A stretch of DNA of 64,000 bases from Rhizobium sp. SSA_523 (GTDB taxonomy: Bacteria; Pseudomonadota; Alphaproteobacteria; Rhizobiales; Rhizobiaceae), in contig NZ_CP129382.1 of NCBI RefSeq assembly GCF_030435705.1, positions 1,426,001 to 1,490,000 of the forward strand. The letters are read 5' to 3'. The translations under genes and the position numbers were made by a program. Of this stretch, positions 1 to 10,644 are shown piece by piece. Under the pieces are notes generated by a model. That model did not search any database. It worked only from the letters and a program-made list of their open reading frames with translations, and was not told the origin of the DNA. The first letter of the stretch is position 1; every line of letters begins with the position of its first letter.

Positions 1-974
<974 letters not shown>

Positions 975-1115
975 TCATACTCCATCCGCAGACTGATATG
1001 CGTCTGTAAACGAAACCGATCCGCCGCAAAATGGACATTTGGAGAAAAGGCGGTCGAATAGATCAGCCGAACACAGGGAAGAAACGCCCCGGTGCATGCC
1101 CGCTCGCACGAAGCC

Positions 1116-2789
1116 TCAATCTCGGCCAGAGAGCAGGCTGGCGGCCGCGGCGCGGGCTTCGTCGGTCACGGATGCGCCGGACAGCATGCGGGCGATCTCC
1201 TCGGCGCGATGCGCTGCGGACATGGTGGCGACGCGGGTCGCGATCTTGTCGGATCCGTCGCTGGCGGGTCCCTTGGAGATCAGCAAATGCGTCGCGGCAC
1301 GGGCAGCAACCTGCGGCGCATGGGTCACCGAGAGCACCTGCACCGTCCGCGACAGGCGTTTCAGCCGCTGGCCGATGGCATCCGCCACCGCGCCGCCCAC
1401 GCCGGTATCGATCTCGTCGAAAACAAGAGTCGGCGCCGAGCCGCGATCGGCCAGCGCCACTTTCAGCGCCAGGAGGAAACGCGACAGCTCGCCGCCGGAG
1501 GCCACCTTCATGATCGGCCCCGGACGGGTGCCGGGATTGGTCTGCACGTGGAATTCGACGGTATCGATTCCCTCGGCCGCTGCCGTTTCGGGATCTGCCG
1601 TCACATTGACCATGAAGCGGGCGCGCTCCAGCTTCAGCGCCGGCAATTCGGCCATGACCGCATCACCAAGAGCAGACGCACCGTTCTGGCGCTTCTGCGA
1701 CAGGGCGCGCGCGGCCTCGTCATAGGCTGTCTTGGCATTTTCGGCGGTGCGCTGCAGCTGCCCGAGCCGCTCCTCGCCCGCATCCAGCTCTGCAAGATCG
1801 GCCACCATCTTTTCCGCCAGCGCGGGAAGCTCGGCAACCGCCACGGCATATTTGCGGGAGGCGGCGCGAAGCGCAAACAGACGCTCCTCGACCCGCTCCA
1901 GCTCCCGCGGATCGAATTCCGTCCGGCGCAGCGCCGCTTCGGCTTCCATCTGCGCATTGGAAAGATTGTCGAGCGCGGCATCCAGCAGCTGCACCGTGTC
2001 TTCGAGAAGACCGGGCGCCTCCTGGCTCTTGCGCTCCAGCCGGCGCACCAGCGAAGCGATCAGAGGCACAGGCGAAGCATTGCCGTTCAGGAAATCGCAG
2101 GCTTCGGCAATATCCCCGGCAATGCGCTCGGATTTCTGCATGCGGGCGCGATCTTCGGCCAGCTCGTCTTCCTCGCCGTCGCGCGGGCTCAAGCCTTCCA
2201 GCTCCTCCACCGAAGCGCGCAGATAATCGGCCTCGCGGGCGGCAGCCTCCACCTTGGCGCGGTGGGTCTTCAAGGCGCGCTCGGCATCCCGCCAGGTGCG
2301 GAAGAGAGCTGCGACCTGCTGGACCTCTTCCGTGAGCCCGGTAAAGGCATCGAGAAGCGTTCGGTGGGCATTGATATCGACCAGCGCACGGTCGTCATGC
2401 TGGCCGTGGATCTCCACCAGCATCTGGCCGATCTGCCGCATCATCTGCACGCTGACCGGCTGATCATTGATCGACGCTTTGGTGCGGCCATCCGCGGATT
2501 GCACGCGTCGGAAGATCAGATCACCGTCATCATCCAGCCCGTTCTCGCGCAGCAGCACTCGCGCCGGATGGGAAGCTGGAACATCGAAAACGGCCGTAAC
2601 CTGCCCTTTGTCCAGCCCGTGGCGGACAAGCCCGCCATCGCCGCGCCCGCCCAGTGCAAGCGAGAGACTGTCGAGCAGGATGGATTTGCCCGCCCCCGTC
2701 TCGCCTGTCAGTACCGACAGCCCGCTTTCGAAGGAGAGGTCCAGCCGCTCGATCAGAACGATATCGCGGATCGACAACTGGATGAGCAT
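1116..2789 (-). CDS. recN: DNA repair protein RecN
   Basis: SMC-like ATPase acting in double-strand-break repair. The 557-residue product has the family's usual length. The Walker A motif GETGAGKS lies at about residues 29-36 and is followed by a long central helical region. The C-terminal half carries the ABC signature SGGELSRF and the Walker B stretch TLVFDEIDTGVGG. I start it at the ATG at 2789 (MLIQLSIRDIVLIERL), which has GGAAG upstream; an earlier in-frame start would add 22 unconserved residues and run into bamD. It begins 10 bp after the bamD stop, so the two are probably co-transcribed. Confidence 0.95.
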   Translation of the reverse strand: MLIQLSIRDIVLIERLDLSFESGLSVLTGETGAGKSILLDSLSLALGGRGDGGLVRHGLDKGQVTAVFDVPASHPARVLLRENGLDDDGDLIFRRVQSADGRTKASINDQPVSVQMMRQIGQMLVEIHGQHDDRALVDINAHRTLLDAFTGLTEEVQQVAALFRTWRDAERALKTHRAKVEAAAREADYLRASVEELEGLSPRDGEEDELAEDRARMQKSERIAGDIAEACDFLNGNASPVPLIASLVRRLERKSQEAPGLLEDTVQLLDAALDNLSNAQMEAEAALRRTEFDPRELERVEERLFALRAASRKYAVAVAELPALAEKMVADLAELDAGEERLGQLQRTAENAKTAYDEAARALSQKRQNGASALGDAVMAELPALKLERARFMVNVTADPETAAAEGIDTVEFHVQTNPGTRPGPIMKVASGGELSRFLLALKVALADRGSAPTLVFDEIDTGVGGAVADAIGQRLKRLSRTVQVLSVTHAPQVAARAATHLLISKGPASDGSDKIATRVATMSAAHRAEEIARMLSGASVTDEARAAAASLLSGRD

Positions 2790-2799
2790 GATCTTCCTA

Positions 2800-3666
2800 T
2801 CAGGCGCCGAGCAGCTTGGCCCCGGCACGCGAGATCCACGATCCGCGGTTCTCACGCGGCTCGAGACCGCCGCCCTTCAAGAGTTTGTAGGAATCGGCAT
2901 ACCACTGGCTGTCTGGATAGTTGTGGCCCAGCACGGCCGCGGCGGTCTGCGCCTCTTCCACCACACCCATGGCATAATAGGCTTCCGTCAGGCGTGCCAG
3001 CGCCTCTTCGACCTGGTTGGTCGTGCCATATTGCTCGACCACGGTGCGGAAGCGCGAGATCCCGGCCAGATATTCCTTACGCTCAAGATAATAGCGGCCG
3101 ATCTGCATTTCCTTGCCGGCAAGCTGGTCGCGGGCAAAACGGATCTTGGCCTGCGCATCCTCGACATATTCCGACTTAGGATAGTTATCGATGACCTTCT
3201 GCATGGCGTCGATCGTGTTGCGGGACGCCTTCTGGTCCTGCGTCACATCGGCAATCTGCTTGGAATAGGCAAGACCGACGAGATACTGCACATAGGCGCT
3301 GTCATCGGATGTCGGATATTGCTTCAGATAGCGATTGCCGGTGGCCACAGCCTCGTCATTGCGGCCAAGGCGATATTTCGAATAGGTGCTCATCACAAGC
3401 GCCTTGCGGCCCCATTCGGTGAACGGGTTCTGCTTGTCGATCGCATCGAATTTCCGGCTGGCCTCGGCCATGTTGCCGGCCTTCATGTTGGCCAGGCCCT
3501 GATTGTAGAGCTGCTCCGGCGGGTCGGCATTCAGGCCGAGCTTGGTGATGTCGATGTCCGGGTCCGACTGGCAGGCGGAAACCAGCATGCCGGTGCCGGC
3601 CAAAAGCAAGGATGCGACCGCGATACGCGCCGCTTTCCGCATTGCAACAGACTTCGTCTCAGTCAT
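2800..3666 (-). CDS. bamD: Outer membrane assembly lipoprotein BamD
   Basis: Essential lipoprotein of the BAM complex, which inserts beta-barrel proteins into the outer membrane. The 288-residue product has a hydrophobic signal sequence ending in the lipobox LVSAC (Cys32), then TPR-like YfiO repeats (PPEQLYNQG, KFDAIDKQNPFTEWGRKA, YPTSDDSAYVQYLVGLAYSKQ, RNTIDAMQKVIDNYPKSEY). The start is uncertain: ATG 3666 (MTETKSV) directly follows a duplicated 14-bp sequence containing GGGAAC, while ATG 3642 (MRKAARI) would also give a good signal peptide. It lies between lpxC and recN. Confidence 0.93.
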   Translation of the reverse strand: MTETKSVAMRKAARIAVASLLLAGTGMLVSACQSDPDIDITKLGLNADPPEQLYNQGLANMKAGNMAEASRKFDAIDKQNPFTEWGRKALVMSTYSKYRLGRNDEAVATGNRYLKQYPTSDDSAYVQYLVGLAYSKQIADVTQDQKASRNTIDAMQKVIDNYPKSEYVEDAQAKIRFARDQLAGKEMQIGRYYLERKEYLAGISRFRTVVEQYGTTNQVEEALARLTEAYYAMGVVEEAQTAAAVLGHNYPDSQWYADSYKLLKGGGLEPRENRGSWISRAGAKLLGA

Positions 3667-3699
3667 TCGACAGTTCCCGTTCGACAGTTCCCGTTCGAC
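3667..3699 (-). repeat. 14-bp tandem duplication abutting the bamD start
   Basis: Two perfect tandem copies of a 14-bp unit (plus strand TCGACAGTTCCCGT, 3667-3680 and 3681-3694) plus 5 bp of a third. On the bamD strand each copy contains ACGGGAAC, so the putative ribosome-binding sequence is present twice directly before the ATG at 3666. Confidence 0.85.
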
Positions 3700-3822
3700 G
3701 TACCCGCTCGTCACGCGTCATTAGATCGTCCGCCAGGATTGGCGTTGTAGCCATAAAGGAAGCGGCACGGCAACGCAATGATGGCGGTTTGACGCAAATT
3801 TATGGCGGGACAGCCTTGATCC

Positions 3823-3856
3823 GCAAAAAGAAAAGGCCGCCTCAGGGAGACGGCCG
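3823..3856 (-). terminator. Rho-independent terminator after lpxC
   Basis: Read on the minus strand, the arms GGCCGTCTC and GAGGCGGCC (3855-3835, one mismatch) form a short-loop hairpin followed by TTTTCTTTTT. It lies just past the lpxC stop and separates lpxC from bamD transcription. Confidence 0.85.
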
Positions 3857-3878
3857 AGTTGGACTGGAGAGTAAAGCT

Positions 3879-4832
3879 TCAACCGAACCAGGCAGTCAGT
3901 TCCGGCGCGTTCACCGGAACGAACTCGCGGGCCCGAACGCGCTGGCTGCGCACCGGTGCCTCGACGATCTCATAGGCGGTGCGATCGGACAGAAGCGCCT
4001 TCAGCGCCTGGGAATTCATCTTGTGGCCGCCGCGATAGGAGCGGTAGCAGCCAATGAACTGCGCCCCGGCAATCGCCAGATCGCCGACGGCATCCAGCGT
4101 CTTGTGACGGACGAATTCATCGACGAAACGCAGGCCCTCGACATTCACCACCGTATCGTCATCGGAAATGACGACGGAGTTTTCGAGCGAGGAACCCAGC
4201 GCATAACCGGCAGCCCAAAGCCGTTCGACATCGCGCATGAAGCCGAAGGTACGCGCCCGCGACAGCTCATCGCGGAAGACCTGCGCGGTGAGATCGCCCT
4301 TCCAGGACTGACGCCCGATCAGCGGCGAATCGAAATCGATCTCCACCTCGAACCGCGTGCCGTCATAGGGCCGGAACTCTGCCCAGGACGAACCCGAATC
4401 GATCCGTACCGGCTTCAGCACACGGATATAGCGGCGCTTCTCGCCCAGATTGACGATGCCCGCCTGTTCGATGGCCTCGATGAAAGGAAAGGACGAGCCG
4501 TCCATGATCGGCATTTCGGCACCATCGACCTCGACCACGACATTGTCGAGCCCAAGCGCGTAGAGCGCCGCCATGACATGTTCGATGGTGGCCACCGACC
4601 GCGACAGCGAGGTGCCGAGCACGGTGCAGAGATCGGTATTGCCGACATTGGACGAGACGGCGCGATACTCGGCCACCGAGCCATCGGCAAAGGAGCGGCT
4701 GAAGACAATGCCGGTACCGGCTTCGGCGGGCTGGAAGGTGATCGATACCGGACTGCCCGAATGCACGCCGATCCCCGACAGGGATACCGGTGTTGCGATC
4801 GTGGTTTGGAAGCCCAGAAGTCCGACAGTCAT
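3879..4832 (-). CDS. lpxC: UDP-3-O-acyl-N-acetylglucosamine deacetylase LpxC
   Basis: Zinc deacetylase for the committed step of lipid A synthesis. The 317-residue product matches the family length. It starts MTVGLLGFQTTIATPVSLSG and shows GIGVHSG near residue 21. Zinc ligands are His85 in IEHVMAAL and His243/Asp247 in HKTLDAVGDL; the lipid-facing MDGSSFPF follows the first. An upstream in-frame extension of 45 residues lacks family similarity, and ATG 4832 has AAGGC upstream. It sits between ftsZ and bamD with its own promoter region and terminator. Confidence 0.96.
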   Translation of the reverse strand: MTVGLLGFQTTIATPVSLSGIGVHSGSPVSITFQPAEAGTGIVFSRSFADGSVAEYRAVSSNVGNTDLCTVLGTSLSRSVATIEHVMAALYALGLDNVVVEVDGAEMPIMDGSSFPFIEAIEQAGIVNLGEKRRYIRVLKPVRIDSGSSWAEFRPYDGTRFEVEIDFDSPLIGRQSWKGDLTAQVFRDELSRARTFGFMRDVERLWAAGYALGSSLENSVVISDDDTVVNVEGLRFVDEFVRHKTLDAVGDLAIAGAQFIGCYRSYRGGHKMNSQALKALLSDRTAYEIVEAPVRSQRVRAREFVPVNAPELTAWFG

Positions 4833-4933
4833 TCTTTTTGCCTTTGTCTCGCCGTCCGGCCCAACGGCCGATCCGATATTTTTGCTGCGACCGATAACCG
4901 CGATGGTATGAAAGCCGCTTTCCTTACCTTGAG

Positions 4934-4962
4934 TACATACGGCGGAGACCGTCCCAAACCAA
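4934..4962 (-). promoter_or_regulatory. Weak candidate promoter for lpxC
   Basis: On the minus strand, TTGGTT (4962-4957) and TATGTA (4939-4934) are separated by 17 bp, about 100 bp before the lpxC ATG. An inverted repeat GATGAC-GATT-GTCATC lies just upstream at 4991-5006. The boxes are poor matches, so this is a suggestion only. Confidence 0.3.
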
Positions 4963-5035
4963 ATCACTGTTTCTTTCCGATTGTTACGATGATGACGATT
5001 GTCATCACTCTAACACTTCTCCGCAGCCCCATGAT

Positions 5036-5070
5036 TATAAACGAAAACCCGGGCCTGGAACCCGGGTCTT
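5036..5070 (-). terminator. Rho-independent terminator after ftsZ
   Basis: Arms ACCCGGG (5067-5061) and CCCGGGT (5053-5047) form a strong GC hairpin. On the minus strand it is followed by TTTCGTTTATAA. It lies about 40 bp past the ftsZ stop. Confidence 0.85.
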
Positions 5071-5104
5071 CAATGTTACCGATGTGTAAGAATCGGCTGT
5101 TCCG

Positions 5105-6991
5105 TCACGTCGACTGGCGACGCAGGAAGGCCGGGATTTCCAGCTGGTCGTCCTCATGATGGCTGGCGGACGGCACTTGGCGACCGTGATCGTCCAGATT
5201 GCCGCGCCGCGGCGCATACAGGCTGGCTTCCGGCGAGAGCATGCGGCGCTGCTGCGACGCGGCGGCCGGTGCGGCCGTCATGTCGGATGCCACCGATTCT
5301 TCGTCCTCGCGGCGACCGAGCGAATTGGTGATTCGCTTCAGCAGGCCCATTGGGCCCCGCTCTTCGTGCGCTGTCTGGACCGGCTGTGCACGGCTCTCCA
5401 TTTCGGCCTTCACCACCGGCGGGAAATCTTCCACGCGCGGCATGCGGACCTGCTCCGCCTGATGGCGGATGACCGGTGCGGCAGGCTCGACCGGCGCCGG
5501 TGCGACGCGGGGCATGACCTGAGCCGCCATCGGAGCCGGTGCCGCCATCGGCGTTGGCTGCGGTGCCTGGGGCGCGAAATTTGCCGCCGGCTGAGGCGCA
5601 TAAGCCTGTGCGGCTGGCTGGGCATAGTTTGCCTGGATCGGCTGCGGCGCCGGTGTCATGACCGGACGCGGCATGGCCTGTTCTGCCGGGACGGCCGGTG
5701 CGGAAGGCTGGAACAGCCGGCTCTGCGGACGGAACTGCTCTTCGACCGGAGCCGGACGGCTCATGGCCGGCTGCGGTGCCGGTGCGGCCTGCTGGACAGG
5801 CTCGGCAACGGGTGCGGCCTGCGGTGCCGGAATGGAAAGTTCGCGTTCCATCGCGGCTTCCGCCTGACGGATCGTATCGGCGACGGGATCGGCCTGGACC
5901 GGCCTGGATGCCTGCATCATCGCAGGCTGAACTGCGGCCGGAGCCGAAGCAACGGCCGCGGAAGGACGGATAATCGGCTTCTGCGCCGCGCGCATCTCAG
6001 CGGCCCGAAGATCGTTTTCGGCAAGCGCGCGATCGATGCCGGTGGCGACGACGGAGACGCGGATGACGCCTTCGAGCGCTTCGTCGAAGGTGGCGCCGAG
6101 GATGATGTTGGCATCCGGATCGACTTCTTCGCGAATACGCGTTGCCGCTTCATCCACTTCGAACAGGGTGAGGTCGCGACCGCCGGTGATGGAGATCAGC
6201 AGGCCCTGGGCGCCCTTCATCGAGGTCTCGTCAAGCAGCGGATTGGCGATAGCCGCCTCTGCCGCCTGCATGGCGCGGCCCTGGCCGGACGCCTCGCCGG
6301 TGCCCATCATGGCGCGGCCCATTTCGCGCATGACCGAACGCACGTCGGCGAAATCGAGGTTGATCAGACCTTCCTTGACCATCAGATCGGTGATGCAGGC
6401 AACACCGGAATACAGGACCTGGTCGGCCATTGCGAAAGCATCGGCGAAGGTCGTCTTGTCGTTGGCAATGCGGAACAGGTTCTGGTTCGGAATGACGATC
6501 AGCGTATCGACCGACTTCTGCAGTTCCTGGATGCCCTGTTCGGCAAGCCGCATGCGACGGCCGCCTTCGAAGTGGAACGGCTTGGTCACCACGCCGACGG
6601 TCAGGATGCCCTTGCTGCGTGCGGCCTGTGCCACGACAGGTGCTGCGCCAGTGCCGGTGCCGCCGCCCATGCCGGCGGTGACGAAGCACATATGGGTGCT
6701 GGACAGGTGGTCCATGATCTCATCGAGGCACTCCTCGGCGGCCGCGCGGCCGACTTCCGGCTGCGATCCGGCGCCGAGACCCTCGGTGACCTGCACGCCC
6801 ATCTGAATGATGCGCTCTGCCTTGGTCATCGTCAGGGCCTGGGCATCGGTATTGGCAACGACGAAATCGACGCCTTCCAGGCCAGCGGTGATCATGTTGT
6901 TGACAGCGTTCCCGCCGCCGCCGCCGACGCCGAAGACAGTGATCCGAGGCTTCAACTCGGTAATGTCTGGCTTTCGCAAGTTGATGGTCAT
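5105..6991 (-). CDS. ftsZ: Cell division GTPase FtsZ (long-linker form)
   Basis: Tubulin-like GTPase forming the cytokinetic ring. Of 628 residues, about 1-320 are the GTPase core: GGGGGNA from residue 23, the tubulin signature GGGTGTG at 109-115 and the catalytic T7 loop [12 protein letters not shown] disordered linker of roughly 270 residues, rich in Pro, Ala and Gln, follows. The protein ends with a conserved C-terminal peptide ([12 protein letters not shown]) of the kind that binds FtsA. I start at ATG 6991 ([10 protein letters not shown]), dropping 15 upstream residues. It follows ftsA after about 86 bp. Confidence 0.97.
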   Translation of the reverse strand: MTINLRKPDITELKPRITVFGVGGGGGNAVNNMITAGLEGVDFVVANTDAQALTMTKAERIIQMGVQVTEGLGAGSQPEVGRAAAEECLDEIMDHLSSTHMCFVTAGMGGGTGTGAAPVVAQAARSKGILTVGVVTKPFHFEGGRRMRLAEQGIQELQKSVDTLIVIPNQNLFRIANDKTTFADAFAMADQVLYSGVACITDLMVKEGLINLDFADVRSVMREMGRAMMGTGEASGQGRAMQAAEAAIANPLLDETSMKGAQGLLISITGGRDLTLFEVDEAATRIREEVDPDANIILGATFDEALEGVIRVSVVATGIDRALAENDLRAAEMRAAQKPIIRPSAAVASAPAAVQPAMMQASRPVQADPVADTIRQAEAAMERELSIPAPQAAPVAEPVQQAAPAPQPAMSRPAPVEEQFRPQSRLFQPSAPAVPAEQAMPRPVMTPAPQPIQANYAQPAAQAYAPQPAANFAPQAPQPTPMAAPAPMAAQVMPRVAPAPVEPAAPVIRHQAEQVRMPRVEDFPPVVKAEMESRAQPVQTAHEERGPMGLLKRITNSLGRREDEESVASDMTAAPAAASQQRRMLSPEASLYAPRRGNLDDHGRQVPSASHHEDDQLEIPAFLRRQST

Positions 6992-7077
6992 GGTAACCGT
7001 TCCTTCTTTTCCAGGCCGCCTCGCCAAGCAAGCCAATTCTTAAACCTAAGCCGACACCCTTGCCCGAAGCTAAAGTG

Positions 7078-8409
7078 TCAGAAACTTTCCTTCAGCCATT
7101 GACCCATCCGGGCAATGCGGCCGTTACCGCTGCCGAGCGAGGCCATCAGCCCTCCCTGCCCGGCATGCGTTTCCATGTCGGCCACCTGCGGGTAGATCAT
7201 CAGACCGACCGCGGTGGAAAATGCGGGTCCCTTGGCCGCTGTGGGCAGGCCGGAAACGCCCATGGGACGGCCGATCCGGACATTGCGGGCAAGGATGCGG
7301 CGCGCCGTTTCCGGCAGGCCGGTCAACTGGCTGGCGCCGCCTGTCAGGACGACGCGCTTGCCGACGATCGGGCTGAAGCCCGAGGCCTGAATCCGGTCAC
7401 GGATCAGTTCCAGTGTTTCCTCCAGCCGGGCGCGGACAATGCGCGTTACGAGCGCACGCGGCACCTGGGTTGGAAGATCGCGGTCGTCTTCACCGATGGG
7501 AGGAACCGAAATCAGGTCCCGCTCGTCGGCGGCCGTGGCAATGGCGGAGCCATGCACGACCTTCATGCGTTCGGCATCCTCGATACGGGTCGAAAGCCCG
7601 CGCGCCAGATCCGTCGTCACATGGTGGCCGCCGATGCCGATCGCATCGGTATGCACCAGCTTACCCTCGGCAAAGACCGAAATGGTTGTCGTCCCGCCGC
7701 CCATGTCGATGGCGGCGCAGCCCAGCTCCACCTCGTCATCCACGAGCGCAGCCAGGCCGCTCGCATAGGGCGTCGCCACCATGCCTTCGACCGAAAGATG
7801 CGCGCGGTTGACGCAAAGCTCGATATTCTTCAGCGCCGCATGCTCCGCGGTCACGACATGCATGTCGACGCCGAGCATGTCGCCATACATGGACAAAGGA
7901 TCGCGAATGCCGCGCTCGCCGTCCAGCGTGTAGCCGGTGGGCAGGGAATGCAGCACCGCGCGATCCTGCCGCAGCGATTGCTGGGCGCCGGCGGACAGCA
8001 CCTTGCGCAGGTCGGACGCCATGACTTCCTGTCCGCCCAGATCGATGGTCGCGGTATAGACATCGCTGGTCAGCCGACCGGCGGACACGTTGACGATCAG
8101 GCTGTCGATGGTCAGCCCTGCCATGCGCTCCGCCGCATCCACCGCCAGCCGCACGACGCTTTCGACCGCATCGAGATCGGCCACGACGCCCGACTTGACG
8201 CCGCGCGAACGCTGATGGCCGATGCCGATGATTTCGACATTATGCGTGCGGTTGGGCAGGATCTGGCTTTCCTTGCGCGGCGTCAGCCGGCCGATCATGC
8301 AGACGATCTTGCTGGAGCCGATATCGAGCACGGAGACGACATGGGCGCGCTTCGACGGAAGCGGTTTCAGCCGCGGCAGGCCGAAGCCGGAAGAACCGAA
8401 CAGAGTCAT
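7078..8409 (-). CDS. ftsA: Cell division protein FtsA
   Basis: Actin-family ATPase that tethers FtsZ to the inner membrane. The 443-residue product opens the ATPase fold with VLDIGSSKIVCMIG, has the SHS2/1C domain in the first third and a second phosphate loop CAAIDMGGGTTTISVF, then VVLTGGASQLTGL. The C-terminus (GRIARMGQWLKESF) resembles the amphipathic membrane-targeting helix. Its ATG overlaps the ftsQ stop by 4 nt (ATGA), implying translational coupling. Confidence 0.97.
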   Translation of the reverse strand: MTLFGSSGFGLPRLKPLPSKRAHVVSVLDIGSSKIVCMIGRLTPRKESQILPNRTHNVEIIGIGHQRSRGVKSGVVADLDAVESVVRLAVDAAERMAGLTIDSLIVNVSAGRLTSDVYTATIDLGGQEVMASDLRKVLSAGAQQSLRQDRAVLHSLPTGYTLDGERGIRDPLSMYGDMLGVDMHVVTAEHAALKNIELCVNRAHLSVEGMVATPYASGLAALVDDEVELGCAAIDMGGGTTTISVFAEGKLVHTDAIGIGGHHVTTDLARGLSTRIEDAERMKVVHGSAIATAADERDLISVPPIGEDDRDLPTQVPRALVTRIVRARLEETLELIRDRIQASGFSPIVGKRVVLTGGASQLTGLPETARRILARNVRIGRPMGVSGLPTAAKGPAFSTAVGLMIYPQVADMETHAGQGGLMASLGSGNGRIARMGQWLKESF

Positions 8410-9350
8410 GTCTGGCTCCCCGCCTTCTTGAGTGCTTTTTCGCGCGCGGCCACGGCCTGCGCCCGACGTTCGGCCGCATCCGGCGTCAGCCTGACGGCGG
8501 TACGATCGGGCAGGCGCAGATCGATGGAGGCAATATCACGCTCCAGCACGCCTTCCTTTGCTTCGAACTCGGTCAGGAGCTTCAGCGCCTGGTCGAGATT
8601 GTCTTCCGGCAGCATGATCACGACGCCATTGCCGAGATGGAGATCCCAGCGGCGGCTTGCCACGCGGACGAAGGCCTGCACGCGGTTGCGGATATCCGGC
8701 CAGTTCGCCATTTCGTCGAGAAATTCAGTTGCATTCTTTTCCGCATCGCGGCCCACGAACAACGGCAATGAGGCGAATTTATTGTCCCGCAGAGGCGCGA
8801 TCACCTGGCCGTCGCGTTCGATCAGCGACAGTTCCGAGCCATGCTGCCAGATGGCGAAGGCCTGCCGCTCGCGCAGCGCCACATCGATCGTATCCGGATA
8901 GACCTTGCGCACCTCGGCGCTTTCGACCCATGGCAGCTCGATCAGCTTGAGACGCGCCGCCTCGACATCCAGGGAGACGAGCGACGAGGTCCCGTCGAGA
9001 CCGAGGAGCTGCAGGATCTCGATTTCCGAAGTCTGCGCATTGCCGGAGACGCGCACTTTCTCGATGGCGAAACCGGCCGCCGAAGTCGTTGCCTGGGCCA
9101 CTTCCTCGGTATGCCCGCCAATCGACATGCCGCCGAAGCCGACAATCGCGAAGAGCGCGAAGACGCCGACCGTGCCGGTATGGGCCGGAATATGAACGCG
9201 GCCGGTCGCCAGACTGACCAGGAACCGTGCAGTGCGCCGCAGGGGCCGCGGAAGAACGACACGATCCTCCGGCGCGCCGCCGAAGCCACGGCCGGCATTT
9301 TCTTTATGCCCGCGATGCAGGCTGCTTCTTTGACCAATTAGCGAGAACAC
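8406..9350 (-). CDS. ftsQ: Cell division protein FtsQ
   Basis: Bitopic divisome protein linking early and late division proteins through FtsL/FtsB. Of 314 residues, the first ~58 are cytoplasmic and basic. One transmembrane helix ([14 protein letters not shown]) spans about 59-78, followed by a periplasmic POTRA domain ([16 protein letters not shown] to RERQAFA, about 95-163) and the beta domain. The start overlaps the end of ddlB by 13 nt and the stop overlaps ftsA, as expected inside a tight ddlB-ftsQ-ftsA-ftsZ unit. Confidence 0.94.
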   Translation of the reverse strand: MFSLIGQRSSLHRGHKENAGRGFGGAPEDRVVLPRPLRRTARFLVSLATGRVHIPAHTGTVGVFALFAIVGFGGMSIGGHTEEVAQATTSAAGFAIEKVRVSGNAQTSEIEILQLLGLDGTSSLVSLDVEAARLKLIELPWVESAEVRKVYPDTIDVALRERQAFAIWQHGSELSLIERDGQVIAPLRDNKFASLPLFVGRDAEKNATEFLDEMANWPDIRNRVQAFVRVASRRWDLHLGNGVVIMLPEDNLDQALKLLTEFEAKEGVLERDIASIDLRLPDRTAVRLTPDAAERRAQAVAAREKALKKAGSQT

Positions 9351-10264
9351 GAAGCATCCTCCACCATCCAGCGGACGAGTTCACCAAAAGAACGACCTGC
9401 ATGAGCAGCCATTTCAGGCACCAGCGATGTCGGCGTCATGCCCGGCTGGGTGTTGATTTCCAGCCAGATCAGTTCGCCTTCCCCGGCTTGGGACTCATCG
9501 AAGCGGAAGTCGGACCGACTGACGCCGCGACACCCCATCGCTTGGTGCGCCTTGACGGCCAGTCTTTGAATCTTTTGGTAAATATTCGGTGAAATTTCCG
9601 CCGGGATCACATGCCTGGAGCCGCCGGCGGCATATTTTGCATCATAATCGTAAAAGCTTGCCGAAAGCGGCACGATTTCGGTGACGCCGAGCGCCTCCCC
9701 GTCCATGACGCCACAGGTGAGCTCGCGGCCGGCCACGTAGCGCTCCACCATCACGCGGTCGCCATAGCGCCAGTCGGAGGAGCCGAGCACCTGCGGCGGA
9801 TGCGATTGCCCCTCGCGCACGATCACGACGCCGAAGGACGATCCCTCGCTGACCGGCTTGACGACGTAAGGCGGCTCCATCGGATGGCTGGAGCCGATCG
9901 AGCGGCGATCCAGAACCAGGCCCTGCGCGACGGGAATATCGGCGGCGGCCGCAACCGATTTGGCACGGCCCTTGTCCATGGCCAGAGCAGAGGCGAGAAC
10001 GCCGGAATGGGTATAGGGAATTTCCAGATATTCCAGGATGCCCTGGATACTGCCGTCTTCGCCGAAAGGCCCGTGCAGGGCGTTGAACGCGACATCCGGG
10101 CGCAGATCCGAAAGGACAGCCGCCACATTGCGATCGACATCGATGCGCGTGACGCGAAATCCTTCGGCCTCCAGCGCCTCGGCGCAGGCCTTGCCGGACG
10201 ACAGGCTGACCGGACGCTCTGACGAGAGCCCACCCATCAATACCGCCACATGCTTGCCACTCAT
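9338..10264 (-). CDS. ddlB: D-alanine--D-alanine ligase
   Basis: ATP-grasp ligase making the D-Ala-D-Ala dipeptide for peptidoglycan precursors. The 308-residue product shows [16 protein letters not shown] at the N-terminus, [31 protein letters not shown] (ATP-grasp lysine region) and the metal-binding C-terminal [17 protein letters not shown]. The ATG at 10264 follows AAGGAG at ideal spacing, so the 16-residue upstream extension is rejected. It is the first gene after the terminator that ends the murB transcript, so a promoter must lie within 10265-10460. Confidence 0.96.
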   Translation of the reverse strand: MSGKHVAVLMGGLSSERPVSLSSGKACAEALEAEGFRVTRIDVDRNVAAVLSDLRPDVAFNALHGPFGEDGSIQGILEYLEIPYTHSGVLASALAMDKGRAKSVAAAADIPVAQGLVLDRRSIGSSHPMEPPYVVKPVSEGSSFGVVIVREGQSHPPQVLGSSDWRYGDRVMVERYVAGRELTCGVMDGEALGVTEIVPLSASFYDYDAKYAAGGSRHVIPAEISPNIYQKIQRLAVKAHQAMGCRGVSRSDFRFDESQAGEGELIWLEINTQPGMTPTSLVPEMAAHAGRSFGELVRWMVEDASCSR

Positions 10265-10346
10265 CGAACGCTCCTTGAATACCCGCCCGGTACGAAACCG
10301 CGCTTGCGCCAAACTGATTCCCGCGCAGGTTTATTAGAGCCCGAAC

Positions 10347-10387
10347 ATGGTTAATGAATCGTTTACTTTGGTTAACCCCTTAAGGGG
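10347..10387 (-). promoter_or_regulatory. AT-rich ddlB upstream region with TTAACC half-sites
   Basis: On the minus strand two TTAACC elements occur (10377-10372 and 10354-10349, the second as TTAACCAT), along with a palindrome CCCCTTAAGGGG (10376-10387). TTAACC/TTAACCAT resembles half-sites of the alphaproteobacterial cell-cycle regulator CtrA, but the spacing is not the classical TTAA-N7-TTAA. The function is inferred from position only. Confidence 0.35.
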
Positions 10388-10462
10388 ATTTCGCGCGAGA
10401 TGCGGGTGATAGCGGCCCGGCTTGATGGAGTGCACGAGGACGCTGAATCAGATTCAGAGCAT

Positions 10463-10500
10463 AAAAAAGGCCCGCCAAGTCATTGAGACTGCGGGCCGAT
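10463..10500 (-). terminator. Strong terminator splitting the dcw cluster
   Basis: Arms GGCCCGC (10497-10491) and GCGGGCC (10475-10469), with an inner AGTC/GACT extension, are followed on the minus strand by TTTTTTAT. It ends the murB/small-protein transcript just before the ddlB promoter region. Confidence 0.9.
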
Positions 10501-10518
10501 CAGGGCTCTTGAAAGATC

Positions 10519-10644
10519 TTACTCGCCAGGATGCAGGTTCGATCTGTGGCGATCCCGCAATGCCTGAATACCGATCAGTGCACCGACCGCTACGACAATC
10601 AGCACAGGCAATCCGTAGAGATAGAAAACAGCGACAGCATTCAT
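10519..10644 (-). CDS. 41-residue single-pass membrane protein
   Basis: A short gene not recognised as any named family. It encodes 41 residues beginning MNAVAVFYLYGLPVLIVVAV, with one predicted membrane helix at about residues 5-27 and a basic tail (RDRHRSNLHPGE). Its ATG overlaps the stop of the preceding 80-residue gene by 4 nt (ATGA), an arrangement used throughout this operon for translational coupling, and a terminator follows 19 bp after its stop. The coupling and helix are the main reasons to regard it as real. It might be a small accessory subunit of its larger neighbour. Confidence 0.6.
   Translation of the reverse strand: MNAVAVFYLYGLPVLIVVAVGALIGIQALRDRHRSNLHPGE

Noticed and set aside
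1092..3179. 695-codon plus-strand ORF opposite recN/bamD
   Set aside because: Antisense shadow of high-GC genes; Arg/His-rich composition and no recognisable domain, while the minus strand encodes clear RecN and BamD.
5156..7102. 648-codon plus-strand ORF opposite ftsZ
   Set aside because: Shadow frame created by codon bias of ftsZ; low-complexity Arg/Cys/Gly content.
7060..8901. 613-codon plus-strand ORF opposite ftsA/ftsQ
   Set aside because: Runs across two real genes and their overlap in antisense; no motif.
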